A DNA stretch of 64,000 nt from Bacillus sp. B-jedd (GCF_000821085.1 NZ_CCXR01000001.1:4299001-4363000), one strand, 5' to 3'. Counted from the stretch's first letter, positions 9,034-18,707 are shown. The notes: generated by a model from the letters alone, not told the origin. Numbers and translations: made by a program.

Positions 9034-9885
9034 TTATAAAGCTATAGAATCTTTCTTTGATTCTGGTTTACTGAAGGCCAGCGAGACGATAATTAGTACA
9101 TACATTAATATAGCAGGAATAGAGGCCTCAATTCCAAAGGCACCACCTGTTATCCAAACACTGTCCGATTTAAACCGGAATAGTATTAGCGAGGATTGGC
9201 TTTTATCATTCTCTAATACAAATTTTACCATGTTAGAGTTGATGAAAAAGTTCCATATAATATGCACCACTACTGCATTCCATACACTCCCTGTCCTATA
9301 GACAATAAGTGAAAACATCGTGCCCGCCAAGACACCCGCAATCAGGGTCAAGCATATATCTAGTAACTGCTGGCCATTACCTGTAAGTAAATGCAGTGCT
9401 CCAAAAACGCCCGAATTGACAAAAACAGCAATTGTCACATTCCATTTTTCTTCGAGAATCTTAAACAAATAACCGCGGAACAAAACTTCCTCGATTATCC
9501 CTGCCGAGCATGCTGTTATGAACGATCCGATAATAAACGGTAGTACAGTACCAAGAGAAAGTTGGACTCGTTTTTCCAAAACAACAGATTGTGATAATAC
9601 ATAAAACGCAATAACTATAAAAGGTATGGCTAATCCAAGAAGAATCCAACTTTTTTTCAACTTAAATGGCTTTTGAACCCGAAAGTATACACTTTCCTTT
9701 TTAAAGAAACGTTTTACATATAACACAAGCAAACCAACAGTAATCCCAATTCGCAAAAGTTCTTTCATTACCACTCGAACCGTACCATTACTAATAATAT
9801 CCGTCAGCGGATTTACAAAAATAGCAACTGCCAAAAAGATTAGAATCAGCATTAAACAATGAATTACTACTTTTCCCCAGTGCAT
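9034..9885 (-). CDS. CPBP-family intramembrane metalloprotease
   Basis: 283 aa, about eight hydrophobic segments. The CPBP (Abi/Rce1-like) motifs are present: EEVLFRGYLF (motif 1), FGALHLL (motif 2) and VVHIIWNFF (motif 3), which hold the glutamate and histidines for metal catalysis in the membrane. Bacterial members act in prenyl-protein-like processing, bacteriocin self-immunity or signalling; which applies here is not visible. I chose the ATG at 9885 because AAAGGAG lies 8 bp upstream; an in-frame ATG 14 codons earlier has no ribosome site. The gene sits between two direct copies of the yuiD-like 3' end, suggesting it was inserted or the locus rearranged. Confidence 0.85.
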   Translation of the reverse strand: MHWGKVVIHCLMLILIFLAVAIFVNPLTDIISNGTVRVVMKELLRIGITVGLLVLYVKRFFKKESVYFRVQKPFKLKKSWILLGLAIPFIVIAFYVLSQSVVLEKRVQLSLGTVLPFIIGSFITACSAGIIEEVLFRGYLFKILEEKWNVTIAVFVNSGVFGALHLLTGNGQQLLDICLTLIAGVLAGTMFSLIVYRTGSVWNAVVVHIIWNFFINSNMVKFVLENDKSQSSLILFRFKSDSVWITGGAFGIEASIPAILMYVLIIVSLAFSKPESKKDSIAL

Positions 9886-9942
9886 TTCATTAACTCCTTT
9901 TAAAAGGTATATGAGCATAATACACATAACGTATAGTGAATC

Positions 9943-9993
9943 TTTTACAATATCTTATGTTATTAAGTTTGGGGATATATGAATATTGTAAAA
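9943..9993. promoter_or_regulatory. 11-bp inverted repeat upstream of the CPBP gene
   Basis: TTTTACAATAT (9943-9953) and its exact complement ATATTGTAAAA (9983-9993) flank 29 bp in the leader of the CPBP gene. It could be an operator or an mRNA stem. No regulator is identified; the rest of 9886-10109 shows nothing recognisable. Confidence 0.35.
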
Positions 9994-10109
9994 AATAAAG
10001 ATTTGCTCTAAGGAGATATTTCCTTTTTCATAACACATTTCCTTCTACTTCTTACATTCCTTTTAATAAATAAAAGGAAATATTAGAGAAAGCTTAAAAA
10101 ACGTCATTT

Positions 10110-10125
10110 ACTTATGATACGGTTC
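10110..10125 (+). repeat. attSCC-like site g (rlmH 3'-end remnant)
   Basis: ACTTATGATACGGTTC differs at one base from the end of the active rlmH gene (35780-35795). The next ~20 bp (GCGCGAGTTATCCAAAA) still resemble the rlmH codons for RIIRGEP. This is the left-most of seven co-oriented copies and probably marks the outer end of an SCC-like island. Confidence 0.6.
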
Positions 10126-10206
10126 CGCGCGAGTTATCCAAAACCAGACATAAGATTGGCTTCTCTTCATCCATGTGGCAGATAGGCCTTTACTGGGATA
10201 TGCAAA

Positions 10207-10677
10207 CTAAAACGGATAGATATAATACGTGGCAACCGCCACCAAAATACCAGTAATGATTCCGAAAAACACTTCAAGCGGTTTATGGCCAAGTAACTCT
10301 TTCAACGTCCCTCTGTACTCAGTTTTCTCAAACTGGTGGTCGCGGATGGAATCAATCAGCCGGTTGAAGTCAGCCAGCAGCGTATTCAATACCGCCGCAT
10401 GATACCCCGCATGCCGCCGGACACCAGTTGCATCATGCATGACAATCAGGGAAACCACCAGGGCAATCGCAAAATCGTTCGAATGAATGCCGGTTGTAAT
10501 TCCAATCGCTGTCGTCAGAGAGATAATGGAAGCCGTATGTGAACTCGGCATACCGCCGGTGCTGAACATCAGATTCCATTGCAGCTTTCCGGTTGTCAGA
10601 TAATGAATGGGAATCTTTATAAACTGGGCAATCAGGACACCCAATAGAGATGCCAGGATTGGATATGACAAGAACAT
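10207..10677 (-). CDS. Divergent PAP2-family membrane protein (YuiD-like, DUF212)
   Basis: 156 aa with hydrophobic segments at both ends. The signature STGGMPSSHTASI (about residue 40) and HDATGVRRHAG (about 80) identify the divergent PAP2 family related to acid phosphatase/vanadium haloperoxidase proteins. These resemble lipid phosphatases, but the natural substrate is not established. The start ATG follows GGGAGGAAC. Its last ~48 codons are duplicated at 8846-9003. Confidence 0.85.
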   Translation of the reverse strand: MFLSYPILASLLGVLIAQFIKIPIHYLTTGKLQWNLMFSTGGMPSSHTASIISLTTAIGITTGIHSNDFAIALVVSLIVMHDATGVRRHAGYHAAVLNTLLADFNRLIDSIRDHQFEKTEYRGTLKELLGHKPLEVFFGIITGILVAVATYYIYPF

Positions 10678-10836
10678 GTTCCTCCCACCCTTCCTTTATT
10701 TTACCTACCCATTAAACTTCATTTGTTTCTTAATATATCCGATTTCAAAGTGGTTTGTACATAATAGTGGATTAGCGGATAAAATTTGTATATTTATGTT
10801 GTAATTAATAATTGCACCTTTTAGTTAGAAAAGCTG

Positions 10837-11164
10837 GTTGAGTGGAGCTCAGGCATGTAGACTCCTCGAAAATCCTCAATTATGCTAACGCATAATTTCG
10901 TGCGAGGATTATTCTTGGGAGCTTTCCTTAGTGCTATCGCATTTCCTTCGTGCAAAGCCCATTCCAAGAAGCTGGTTGTCCTGCGGGATAGAGCAGCAAG
11001 GGGAGACCCCACAGGAGCAGCGCGACGAGGAGGCTCCTAACTGCTCCTGCGCCAAAGAATATTCGAGGAAGCTTTGTTCAGCTCGTCGCAAATCCACGGG
11101 AAGCTATTTCAGGATGCTGCTTTGATGCCCCGCGGAAAGCGAAATGCCCGTAGAGGAAATCAAC
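10837..11164. repeat. Bacillaceae-type extragenic repeat element with an internal insertion
   Basis: The block begins GGTTGAGTGGAGCTC and ends AGAGGAAATCAAC, so its ends are loosely inverted (GTTGA...TCAAC). Inside are AGGGGAGACCCCACAGGAGC, GACGAGGAGGCTCC and CCCCGCGGAAAGCG, which I recognise as a non-coding repeat family common in Bacillaceae genomes. An extra segment (about 10870-10980) interrupts the usual form. Open frames here are GC-rich by-products of the repeat and have no coding support. Confidence 0.6.
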
Positions 11165-11226
11165 CACCCCGTTCACATTGGGCTACCATTTTTGAGAAAC
11201 TATATAGATTAAGTCTTGTTAAAGAA

Positions 11227-11254
11227 AAAATGGTGGAATAGGCTCCACCATTTT
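11227..11254 (-). terminator. Rho-independent terminator of the FUSC gene
   Basis: A perfect 11-bp stem, AAAATGGTGGA (11227-11237) with TCCACCATTTT (11244-11254), is followed by a T-run in the minus direction. Confidence 0.85.
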
Positions 11255-11272
11255 GTTTTTTGAATTTCATGC

Positions 11273-12268
11273 TTATGTGAATTCTGTTAACTGTTTTCTA
11301 AGGATAAACTTATCTACCAATAAAGCAAGAACAATCCCAATCAATATATAGCCAATTCTCTCTGTTACCATACTGAGTGCACTATTGGTTAGTGAAGCTG
11401 CGGCTACCACAGACATTGTTACACATATCATTTTTTCCTTGTAATTTCTTGTGTAAGAGTCTAAATATCCTCCAAGCAGAGCAATTAACCCTCTTACTGT
11501 ACTGTCTTTAATGAAAGTAAACAATACTAATATAATCGCTACCCCGATGATTGTACCTTGCAGTCTTTGTGCTGATCTTGTTTTACATTCTTCGGAATAC
11601 AGTTCTGTTAGAGAAAAAATCGTATAGACGATCCATCTGCCTTGTTCTATTTTGAAAAAGGCTACTAAAAAAGCCGTTATCGCTGTTAGCAGACCAATTC
11701 TAATCGCGTAGGATCCTCTTACAACGTGGACTTTATATTCCTTTTTAAATATCTTTACACATCTATATTGATCCTGTTTTTCTTCAATTAATCCACTTTC
11801 CTCTGCCTGTTTGTTTACGCTTTTCCTGTGGATGATAAATTGGACAAGCATAATCATGACGGCGCCAAAGGCTAATCCTAATAACCTTTTCGTAAAGTCA
11901 CCATTGTCAACTGGAGTATAAAGCATGAATAGATATTGTAACCCAAACGGAACGATAATGTTTTTATTTAATTTTACGCTTAGGAAATATCCTATTCCTG
12001 ATAAAGCGGCAAAGTTTATAATTAAACCTAGCCATATGTTATGGCTTGAAATGTATGCCAATATCCCCAAAGTTAAATTTATGAAAAGTAACTTAGCCAA
12101 ATTGGTCATTGGTTTTTTTGTTAGATTTTCCTGCATCAGGACTAATATAGCTACAACAACAGTAACTCCAACCAAAGTGTTTGCTGTTCCAAACAAGACA
12201 GCAAAGATTTTTATAAACGCCAAGATTGATATAAACAAAATTGTATTCGATATGATTTTCTTCTTCAT
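11273..12268 (-). CDS. FUSC-family membrane protein (aromatic acid exporter-like)
   Basis: 331 aa with two blocks of hydrophobic helices (about residues 5-145 and 185-320) around a polar linker (HRKSVNKQAEESGLIEEKQDQ). The second block carries RIGLLTAITAFL and ERIGYILIGIVLALLVDKFI, typical of the FUSC/ArAE fusaric-acid-resistance-like repeat. Such proteins are thought to export aromatic acids or related compounds. The ATG at 12268 was preferred to the GTG three codons earlier because AAAGGCGGTG gives proper spacing. Monocistronic with its own terminator. Confidence 0.75.
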   Translation of the reverse strand: MKKKIISNTILFISILAFIKIFAVLFGTANTLVGVTVVVAILVLMQENLTKKPMTNLAKLLFINLTLGILAYISSHNIWLGLIINFAALSGIGYFLSVKLNKNIIVPFGLQYLFMLYTPVDNGDFTKRLLGLAFGAVMIMLVQFIIHRKSVNKQAEESGLIEEKQDQYRCVKIFKKEYKVHVVRGSYAIRIGLLTAITAFLVAFFKIEQGRWIVYTIFSLTELYSEECKTRSAQRLQGTIIGVAIILVLFTFIKDSTVRGLIALLGGYLDSYTRNYKEKMICVTMSVVAAASLTNSALSMVTERIGYILIGIVLALLVDKFILRKQLTEFT

Positions 12269-12393
12269 AATATTCACCGCCTTTTAGCGAAGAGAAATAT
12301 TATCACGAATCATACCTTTTTGCAACATGTACGTGTTACTTAATATCGTTATACATGGCTTGTCCATTCAACATATGTAGCGTCCTTTTTTAG

Positions 12394-13113
12394 TCATACT
12401 TTTACCAACCTTTGATCTTCCTCTTTTTCAAGGCTTCTAACAAGCTCCCAAATATTCCAAGGATTATTGATAGGCGGGACTGATTGAATTCCAATTGGTT
12501 CTTTCCTGACTGGATGCTCGAAATGGATCGAATGAGCCCAAAGGGCAATTTGTTGTCCCGGTTTCGTAAACTGTTCCCCGTATTTTTGGTCACCGAAAAT
12601 CGGATTGCCGATTGTTGAAAGTTGAACCCTAATTTGATGAGGCCTCCCAGTGTGAAGGTACACAGAAAGGAGGCTAAATCCTTTTTTCGATTCTATCACT
12701 TCGAAATCGAGCACAGCTTTTTTTGCGTCCAGGTGATCTGGATCAACAACGGTCACTTTATTCTTCCGGTTATTCTTATGGAGATGATGCACCAGTTGCC
12801 CTCTTTTCCTAGTCGGGGTTCCATGGACAACTGCTAAATAATGGCGTTCGATTACATGTCTGCGGATCATATCCGATAACCTGGAGGCCGCCTTAGAAGT
12901 TTTAGCGAACACCATCACACCACCAACAGGCCGATCCAGGCGATGGACAAGCCCTAAATAAACATTGCCTGGCTTCTGGTAACGTCTTTTCAGATCGTCT
13001 TTTAACATCGTTAACAAATCTCGACTGCCGCTGCTATCTTCCTGGACAGGAACATTGATTGGCTTTTCATCCAAAAGCAGATGATTATCCTCAAATAAAA
13101 CTCGTATCTTCAT
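12394..13113 (-). CDS. RluA-family RNA pseudouridine synthase
   Basis: 239 aa. The catalytic Asp lies in GLVHRLDRPVGGVMVFAKT (about residue 58) and the family's HTGRPHQIRVQL is present (about 180). No S4 domain is seen, so this is the short form of the family. It converts uridine to pseudouridine in rRNA or tRNA; which position cannot be read from sequence. The ATG follows AAGGAG. A REP-like hairpin sits directly upstream. Confidence 0.85.
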   Translation of the reverse strand: MKIRVLFEDNHLLLDEKPINVPVQEDSSGSRDLLTMLKDDLKRRYQKPGNVYLGLVHRLDRPVGGVMVFAKTSKAASRLSDMIRRHVIERHYLAVVHGTPTRKRGQLVHHLHKNNRKNKVTVVDPDHLDAKKAVLDFEVIESKKGFSLLSVYLHTGRPHQIRVQLSTIGNPIFGDQKYGEQFTKPGQQIALWAHSIHFEHPVRKEPIGIQSVPPINNPWNIWELVRSLEKEEDQRLVKV

Positions 13114-13137
13114 TAATTGCTGGTCTCCTTAAAAACA

Positions 13138-13200
13138 GTGCCTGCCACTTCCCAGTTCATGCCGGCAATGACTCGGCAAAATACGGGTGGTGGCAGGCAG
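13138..13200. repeat. REP-like palindromic element
   Basis: GTGCCTGCCAC (13138-13148) pairs with GTGGCAGGCA (13190-13199) across a loop that itself contains GCCGGC and ACTCGGC. The arm resembles those at 8728 and 20508. Confidence 0.55.
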
Positions 13201-13255
13201 CTATATTTACGAATCGCCACTTACTTGTCTAGCTTGCAGATAGTGGCAACCATTT

Positions 13256-13735
13256 TTACTTTCTACTGTAATACTGTTGATGAAGTTGCCGGACTTCCTC
13301 GGCGAGTTCAGGGACAGGGCCCTCTACTGTGGTATCACGAATAACTTCCTGAATGGGTAGATTGCGGACGCGCCCTGGTGCAACCCCCATTTCAGTCAAC
13401 CATTGTACAAGCTGCTCGGATGAACTTGCATACACAATCCGGCCCAAACCTACCCATCCATGAGCCGCTGCGCACATTGGGCAATGTTCTCCTGAGGTAT
13501 AAACCGTCGCCTTACTTCTTTCTTCAGGTGTCATGTTCGCGGTTGACCATCTGGCTAAAGCAAATTCAGGATGTTGTGTATGGTCACCATCCGCAACGTG
13601 GTTATGGTCCTCTGCAAGCACTTCCCCGTCCGCAGAGACAAGGACGGAACCAAATGGCTGGTCACCCTTCTCCAACGCAGACTTTGCTAATTCAATACAC
13701 CGGCGCAGGTGCTTTAAATCCAATTCACTTATCAT
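13256..13735 (-). CDS. Nucleoside/nucleobase deaminase (cytidine-deaminase-like fold)
   Basis: 159 aa. Zinc-site motifs are HPEF (in TQHPEFALARW, about residue 57) and EHCPMCAAAHGW (about 89). The first motif normally reads HAE, so HPE is a small departure that keeps the His ligand and catalytic Glu. Relatives include guanine deaminases and other nucleobase deaminases. The substrate is uncertain, and so is any link with the codA gene 2.3 kb downstream. The ATG at 13735 is preceded by AAGGAGG at ideal spacing; upstream in-frame starts lack one. Confidence 0.8.
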   Translation of the reverse strand: MISELDLKHLRRCIELAKSALEKGDQPFGSVLVSADGEVLAEDHNHVADGDHTQHPEFALARWSTANMTPEERSKATVYTSGEHCPMCAAAHGWVGLGRIVYASSSEQLVQWLTEMGVAPGRVRNLPIQEVIRDTTVEGPVPELAEEVRQLHQQYYSRK

Positions 13736-13998
13736 AATTGAATCCTCCTTACCAATCCCCAAAAGGAATGATTTTACTTTATTTCCTATCATTGTATTAA
13801 ACTCATTGTACCAAATTCTATTTATTAATCATTCTTATTGAACCTCCCCCTTATAACCAACGCCGTTGTAGAAGGGAAATCTTACTGCATAGGCCTCGTC
13901 ATTTTGTATTATGTGGTACAGCAAAATGTTATTCAGAGTAAATGACAGATAAATTCGTATGATTTTGTATAATTTTTTATTTAAAATTATACAAACCT

Positions 13999-14027
13999 TT
14001 GACAAGACAAGCTGTCTTAGTTAATAA
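13999..14027 (+). promoter_or_regulatory. Promoter with an embedded palindromic operator
   Basis: TTGACA (13999-14004) and TAATAA (14022-14027) are 17 bp apart. The palindrome AAGACA-AGC-TGTCTT (14004-14018) fills the spacer, a position where a bound repressor would block polymerase. No repressor gene is adjacent. Confidence 0.65.
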
Positions 14028-14075
14028 TAAATTTAATTAAATTTCTTACTTCTCAATAAAAAAGGAAGTGACTTA

Positions 14076-15143
14076 GTGTTTTTAGCATGGCAGGAAATTA
14101 AAAAGAATAAACTTCGTTTTACCTTGATTACAGGAGTTTTAATGCTCGTTGCCTATCTCGTATTCTTTCTGTCGGGACTTGCAACCGGGCTTGCCAGTCT
14201 GAATAGAGAGGCCGTTGATAAATGGGACGCATCAGCGATTATCCTCACTAAAGATTCAGATAAAAGCTTGTACCAATCTTTCATGTCAATGAATCAACTA
14301 AAGGACATTAACGCAAAAAAAACAGCTGTTATCGGCCAATTAAATACAATTGCCAGTAACGGCGACAATAAACAAAATATCTCTCTTTTTGGAATTAACA
14401 AAGATGAATTTCTGATGCCAAATGTAACGGAAGGAAGACAGTTCAAAAAAGAAAACGAGGTTATTGCTGACGATTCCCTAAAAGATAATGGCTTCAAATT
14501 GGGGGATAGGTTATCTCTATCATCCAGTGATCAACAGCTGATTATTGTTGGATTTACCAATAATAGTCGTTTCAATGCTGCACCAGTTCTGTATTCAAAC
14601 CTCTCAACCTATAGCCAAGTCAAATTCAGTGATGCAGCTGAAAAGAACAAAGATCAGATCAATGGGATTGTTGTTCAAGATGATTCTATTTCCAACCTCA
14701 CCGATAATGATGAGCTGGAGGCCATAGAAATAGAAACATTTATCGAAAGTTTACCTGGCTATACAGAACAAAAACTTACATTGAATTTCATGATTTACTT
14801 TCTCTTTGGTATTTCATCGATTATAGTTGCCATTTTCTTGTATGTTTTGACGGTCCAGAAGATTAGTATGTTCGGAGTTATGAAGGCTCAAGGGATATCA
14901 AGCACATACTTATCAAGTTCTGTGGTCGCTCAAACCTTTATATTGGCGTTTATCGGGACAATGCTAGGATTTATCTTAACCATCATTTCAGGAATCTTTT
15001 TACCAGCAGCTGTTCCTGTTTCATTTAATTTGGCCTTAATGCTATTCTATGGCGTAATCCTGATGCTTGTAGCAACTGCTGGTGCTGTCTTTTCAGTTTT
15101 AACAATAGTTAGAATTGATCCACTGAAAGCGATAGGAGGATAA
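14076..15143 (+). CDS. FtsX-like ABC transporter permease (HrtB/DevC type)
   Basis: 355 aa, GTG start after AAGGAAGTGA. One N-terminal membrane span (about residues 17-40), a ~200-residue extracytoplasmic domain, then three C-terminal spans (about 235-345) ending in RIDPLKAIGG: the MacB/FtsX permease layout. Closest in organisation to HrtB/DevC, which with a cognate ATPase export haem or other hydrophobic compounds from the membrane. The ATPase follows 3 bp downstream. The haem assignment is inferred only. Confidence 0.8.
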   Translation: MFLAWQEIKKNKLRFTLITGVLMLVAYLVFFLSGLATGLASLNREAVDKWDASAIILTKDSDKSLYQSFMSMNQLKDINAKKTAVIGQLNTIASNGDNKQNISLFGINKDEFLMPNVTEGRQFKKENEVIADDSLKDNGFKLGDRLSLSSSDQQLIIVGFTNNSRFNAAPVLYSNLSTYSQVKFSDAAEKNKDQINGIVVQDDSISNLTDNDELEAIEIETFIESLPGYTEQKLTLNFMIYFLFGISSIIVAIFLYVLTVQKISMFGVMKAQGISSTYLSSSVVAQTFILAFIGTMLGFILTIISGIFLPAAVPVSFNLALMLFYGVILMLVATAGAVFSVLTIVRIDPLKAIGG

Positions 15144-15146
15144 ATC

Positions 15147-15845
15147 ATGACAGTATTACAATTACATCAAGTAATGAAAAGTTATGGGGACGGCCACAAG
15201 AAAGTAGATGCATTAAAGGAGACAAATTTTATTGCAAATCGAGGAGAATTGATTGCAATAATTGGGCCATCTGGATCTGGGAAAAGTACCTTTCTTACCA
15301 TTGTCGGAGGATTATTGTCACCGACCTCAGGTAATGTAGTCATCAATGGGCAAAACTTAACCGAATTGAATGAGAAAGAGCGTTCACAGATCCGGCTTAA
15401 TGAAATCGGATTTGTGCTGCAAGCATCCAATTTGATCCCCTTCCTATCCGTGGCAAACCAAATGAAATTATTAGATAAAGTGAAAAAAGGAAATATGACT
15501 AAAGTTGAGAGCAAACAACTTTATGAAGACTTGGGCATCGCTGACTTACTCATGAAGTACCCCACAGACCTATCCGGGGGGCAACGCCAGCGAGTAGCGA
15601 TTGCAAAAGCTTTGTATAGCAATCCTTCGATAATTTTGGCGGATGAGCCCACTGCATCTCTGGACTCGGATCGAGCCTATGAGGTTATGGAACTATTAAA
15701 AAATGTAACCAAGCAGAAACAAACCACAACCATCGTTGTGACTCATGATGTCCGGCTTGTCGGATATTGCGACAAGGTTTACAACATGACTGATGGTATC
15801 CTTTCAGAGGTATCCGAAAAACAAATTAGTCCGTCCTTTACCTAA
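15147..15845 (+). CDS. ABC transporter ATP-binding protein (MacB/HrtA type)
   Basis: 232 aa. Walker A GPSGSGKST (about residue 39), Q-loop VLQASNL, signature LSGGQRQRVAIAKAL (about 142), Walker B IILADEP and switch His in VVTHD are all intact. This subfamily powers FtsX-type permeases. Second gene of the two-gene operon with 14076-15143; a long terminator follows at once. Confidence 0.88.
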   Translation: MTVLQLHQVMKSYGDGHKKVDALKETNFIANRGELIAIIGPSGSGKSTFLTIVGGLLSPTSGNVVINGQNLTELNEKERSQIRLNEIGFVLQASNLIPFLSVANQMKLLDKVKKGNMTKVESKQLYEDLGIADLLMKYPTDLSGGQRQRVAIAKALYSNPSIILADEPTASLDSDRAYEVMELLKNVTKQKQTTTIVVTHDVRLVGYCDKVYNMTDGILSEVSEKQISPSFT

Positions 15846-15896
15846 AACCCAAAGAGGTGCAAAAACTTGTTTGTTTTTTGCACCTCTTTGGGTTTT
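15844..15896 (+). terminator. Rho-independent terminator after the ABC operon
   Basis: A very long perfect stem (AAAACCCAAAGAGGTGC... 15844-15865 with its complement 15875-15896) ends in TTTTT. It begins at the stop codon. Confidence 0.9.
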
Positions 15897-16034
15897 TGCC
15901 GACAGAATATCTTTTCACTTATTCAAAACAACCCTTGCATGTCCCTCGAAATGCATTAATAACCTATGAAGCATATCTGAATCAAGGCGAAAAACCGCCT
16001 AGATGTAACGATTTCCACGGTTATCTCAAAATTA

Positions 16035-16069
16035 AAAAACCAGCCTCATCAGTTGATGGGACTGGTTTT
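16035..16069 (-). terminator. Terminator of codBA
   Basis: AAAACCAG...CATCA and TGATG...CTGGTTTT form a hairpin just past the codA stop, with a T-rich tail on the minus strand. Confidence 0.7.
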
Positions 16070-16078
16070 GAAAATGGA

Positions 16079-17347
16079 TTATTTATTAAAAGTAACCTTT
16101 TCTTCATTTTGGCCAAGGGTGATGCTTGTCTCACTTGGCTTTGTTTCAGCTATCATCTTGCCATTTCTGAAGGAATACCTAACAGTTGCTTGCTTGCGAA
16201 TTGCTTCATATTCGTTTTCCGCGGACAAGACAATGAAGTTAGCTGGTTTCCCTTCTTCAATTCCGTACTTTTCTTCGATTTGTAACGTTTTTGCGCTGTT
16301 TATCGTAATCAAATCAATCGAATTAACAATTTGATCATAGCCCATTAGCTGTGAAGCATGGATGCCCATATGCAAAACTTGAAGCATGTTCCCTGTTCCA
16401 AGCGGATACCATGGGTCAAATATGTCATCATGGCCAAAGCAAATGTTTAGCCCGGCTTCCTGCAGCTCTTTCACACGCGTCAGGCCCCTGCGCTTTGGAT
16501 ACGTATCAAACCTTCCTTGAAGGTGAATATTCACAAGTGGATTTGAGACAAAATTAATCGATGAAAGCTTTAACAGACGGAATAATTTATACGTATAGGC
16601 ATCATTATAAGAGCCCATTGCCGTCGTATGGCTCGCTGTCGTCCGCGCGCCCCAGCCACGCTGGTATGCCTCTGCCGCAACAACTTCTACAAATCTGGAT
16701 TGTTCATCATCAATTTCGTCACAGTGGATGTCCACTAAGCGGTCATACTTTTCAGCAAGGTCAAAGGCAATTTTTAAGGAATCCACTCCGTATTCCCTTG
16801 TAAATTCAAAGTGAGGAATGCCGCCGACAACATCCGCACCCATTTTCAATGATTCCTCAAGTAACTCTGCTCCACTAGGGTAGGATAGAATCCCTTCCTG
16901 CGGAAATGCAACAAGTTGAATATCTACAAAGGGAGCCATTTCTTCCTTCACTTCAAGCATAGCTTTTAAAGCCGTCAGCTCCGGATCTGTTACGTCTACA
17001 TGGGTGCGGACATGCTGAATCCCTTGGGCGATTTGCCATTTCAACGCTGTCTTGGACCTTGTTTTTACATCTTCAATCGTTAAGGTCTCTTTTCGCTGCG
17101 CCCATCTTTGGATTCCTTCGAACAGTGTCCCGCTTTTATTCCACTCCGGCTCACCTGCTGTCAAGGTTGTATCCAAATGGATATGCGGCTCAATAAACGG
17201 CGGTAGGACCAGGGAACCATCGACATCGATGATTTCCTTTCCATTCCCCTCGCTATGTTCTTGCGTAATCTTTTCAATTTTGCCATCTTCTATAATTAAG
17301 TGCCAAAGGCCTTCTTTTCCTCTAAGCGTTGCATTTTTAATGATCAC
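16079..17347 (-). CDS. codA: Cytosine deaminase
   Basis: 422 aa amidohydrolase. Metal ligands are visible in [15 protein letters not shown] (about residue 55), [13 protein letters not shown] (about 210), SHTTAMGSY (about 243) and [15 protein letters not shown] (about 310); the last two are characteristic of bacterial CodA. It deaminates cytosine to uracil plus ammonia for pyrimidine salvage. Its start overlaps the end of the cytosine permease gene by 11 bp, so the two are translationally coupled. The PyrR-type leader ahead of codB should control both genes. Confidence 0.88.
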   Translation of the reverse strand: MIIKNATLRGKEGLWHLIIEDGKIEKITQEHSEGNGKEIIDVDGSLVLPPFIEPHIHLDTTLTAGEPEWNKSGTLFEGIQRWAQRKETLTIEDVKTRSKTALKWQIAQGIQHVRTHVDVTDPELTALKAMLEVKEEMAPFVDIQLVAFPQEGILSYPSGAELLEESLKMGADVVGGIPHFEFTREYGVDSLKIAFDLAEKYDRLVDIHCDEIDDEQSRFVEVVAAEAYQRGWGARTTASHTTAMGSYNDAYTYKLFRLLKLSSINFVSNPLVNIHLQGRFDTYPKRRGLTRVKELQEAGLNICFGHDDIFDPWYPLGTGNMLQVLHMGIHASQLMGYDQIVNSIDLITINSAKTLQIEEKYGIEEGKPANFIVLSAENEYEAIRKQATVRYSFRNGKMIAETKPSETSITLGQNEEKVTFNK

Positions 17348-18611
17348 TGATTATCTCACCTTTACCATTTAGTTTGCTTAATGACGCTACTTCCTGAGGC
17401 ACACACTTAGTCACAGCCACATAAATGACGGCTGTTCCCAACAATGCATTGATTGGAGGGATGCCTGGTGCGACATTTGCGATCACGACACCGCCAACCC
17501 AGGCTGCAATCGCAATCCAGTTTACAGCCTTAAATTTCATTGTTTCGAATGGCTGATAGTTTCTGCGCTTCAATAAGAAATAGTCTGCTAATATGATCGC
17601 TCCGATGGATGGCAAAGTGGAGCCAAGTATTGTCAAGAAGCCAACGAAGTTGTTATAAAGCCACATCGCTGCTAGTGTTCCAACTATTCCATTGAAAACA
17701 ACCACTTTTTGTTTAGGTAATTTCGTGATATTGGAAAAACCAAGTCCTGAAGCATATAATGCGCTGTCATTTGTTGTCCAAATATTTAAACCGAGAACGA
17801 TGATTGCCGGAATCAGCAATCCCTGCAAAAACATGACATCCGAAATGTCCGCTTTACCGTAGACCATTGCTCCAACTGCGCCGAATAAAAACATGAGCGA
17901 GTTCCCAAGAAAGAAGGCGATGATATTAGCAGCCACAGCAGACTTTGATGTTTTCGCAAAACGGGCAAAATCAGGCGTCAACGTACCAGCACTAATAAAC
18001 GACCCGATACAAACCGTTAATGCCAACGCAACACTAATGGCCTGTTTCGGTTCATAAGCGAACAATTCATGAACTCCTCCAGCTGTGTTCGCAGCGTCGA
18101 CCATTGAGTAACTGCCAAAGATCACAATCGCCGGAACAGCAACCATTCCTAAAATCGTTAACGTCTTCATTCCAAAAATGGCGGATGCCGTCATCGCCAA
18201 ACCAAAAATCGCGATTAAAAGATAAACATTGGCACCCGTCGCTTTTGCAACCGGAACGGCAAACATCGCAAGCCCCACGCCAAACCAGCCTACTTGAGTT
18301 GATGCCAGCAAAAATGAAGATAAATAAGATCCTTTTTCACCAAATGAATAGCGGGTTAATAGATGAGTCGATAACCCCGTTTTCGCCGCAATATGGGCCA
18401 ATGCGCCTGTATATAGCCCAAGGATAAGGTTACCCGTCAGCACGATCCATATAAAGTGGGTGAACGACAATCCCGTTCCCAATGTTCCCCCGGACCACAT
18501 ACTTGCTGAGAAAAAGCTGAGTGACAGCATCACCGCGAGAATTTTCCCAAACCCATTTCGATTCGCCTTAGGCACTGCCTGTAACGAAAACTCTTTATCC
18601 ACATTTGCCAT
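17337..18611 (-). CDS. codB: Cytosine permease (NCS1 family)
   Basis: 424 aa, about 12 membrane spans, with NCS1 features such as [12 protein letters not shown] (about residue 87) and [16 protein letters not shown] (about 206). NCS1 CodB proteins import cytosine by cation or proton symport. First gene of codBA; RBS AGGAGG lies just upstream. The 5' leader contains a PyrR recognition loop and a terminator hairpin, so expression should fall when UMP/UTP is abundant. Confidence 0.88.
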   Translation of the reverse strand: MANVDKEFSLQAVPKANRNGFGKILAVMLSLSFFSASMWSGGTLGTGLSFTHFIWIVLTGNLILGLYTGALAHIAAKTGLSTHLLTRYSFGEKGSYLSSFLLASTQVGWFGVGLAMFAVPVAKATGANVYLLIAIFGLAMTASAIFGMKTLTILGMVAVPAIVIFGSYSMVDAANTAGGVHELFAYEPKQAISVALALTVCIGSFISAGTLTPDFARFAKTSKSAVAANIIAFFLGNSLMFLFGAVGAMVYGKADISDVMFLQGLLIPAIIVLGLNIWTTNDSALYASGLGFSNITKLPKQKVVVFNGIVGTLAAMWLYNNFVGFLTILGSTLPSIGAIILADYFLLKRRNYQPFETMKFKAVNWIAIAAWVGGVVIANVAPGIPPINALLGTAVIYVAVTKCVPQEVASLSKLNGKGEIISDH

Positions 18612-18669
18612 ACCAAATTCCTCCTATTAAATAAGATATAAGAACCTGGTACTTTAGGAGATTGGGAAC

Positions 18670-18707
18670 AAAAAAAGCTCCTTGCCATTTCTGACAAGAA
18701 GCTTTTT
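18670..18707 (-). terminator. Attenuator terminator in the codBA leader
   Basis: On the minus strand AAAAAGCTTCTTG and CAAGGAGCTTTTTTT form a GC-containing stem followed by seven T. It lies about 60 nt before codB and downstream of the PyrR loop, the layout of a regulated terminator. Confidence 0.75.

Noticed and set aside
10821-11125. Overlapping open frames of about 62-64 codons
   Set aside because: They lie inside the extragenic repeat, lack convincing ribosome sites and use atypical codons.
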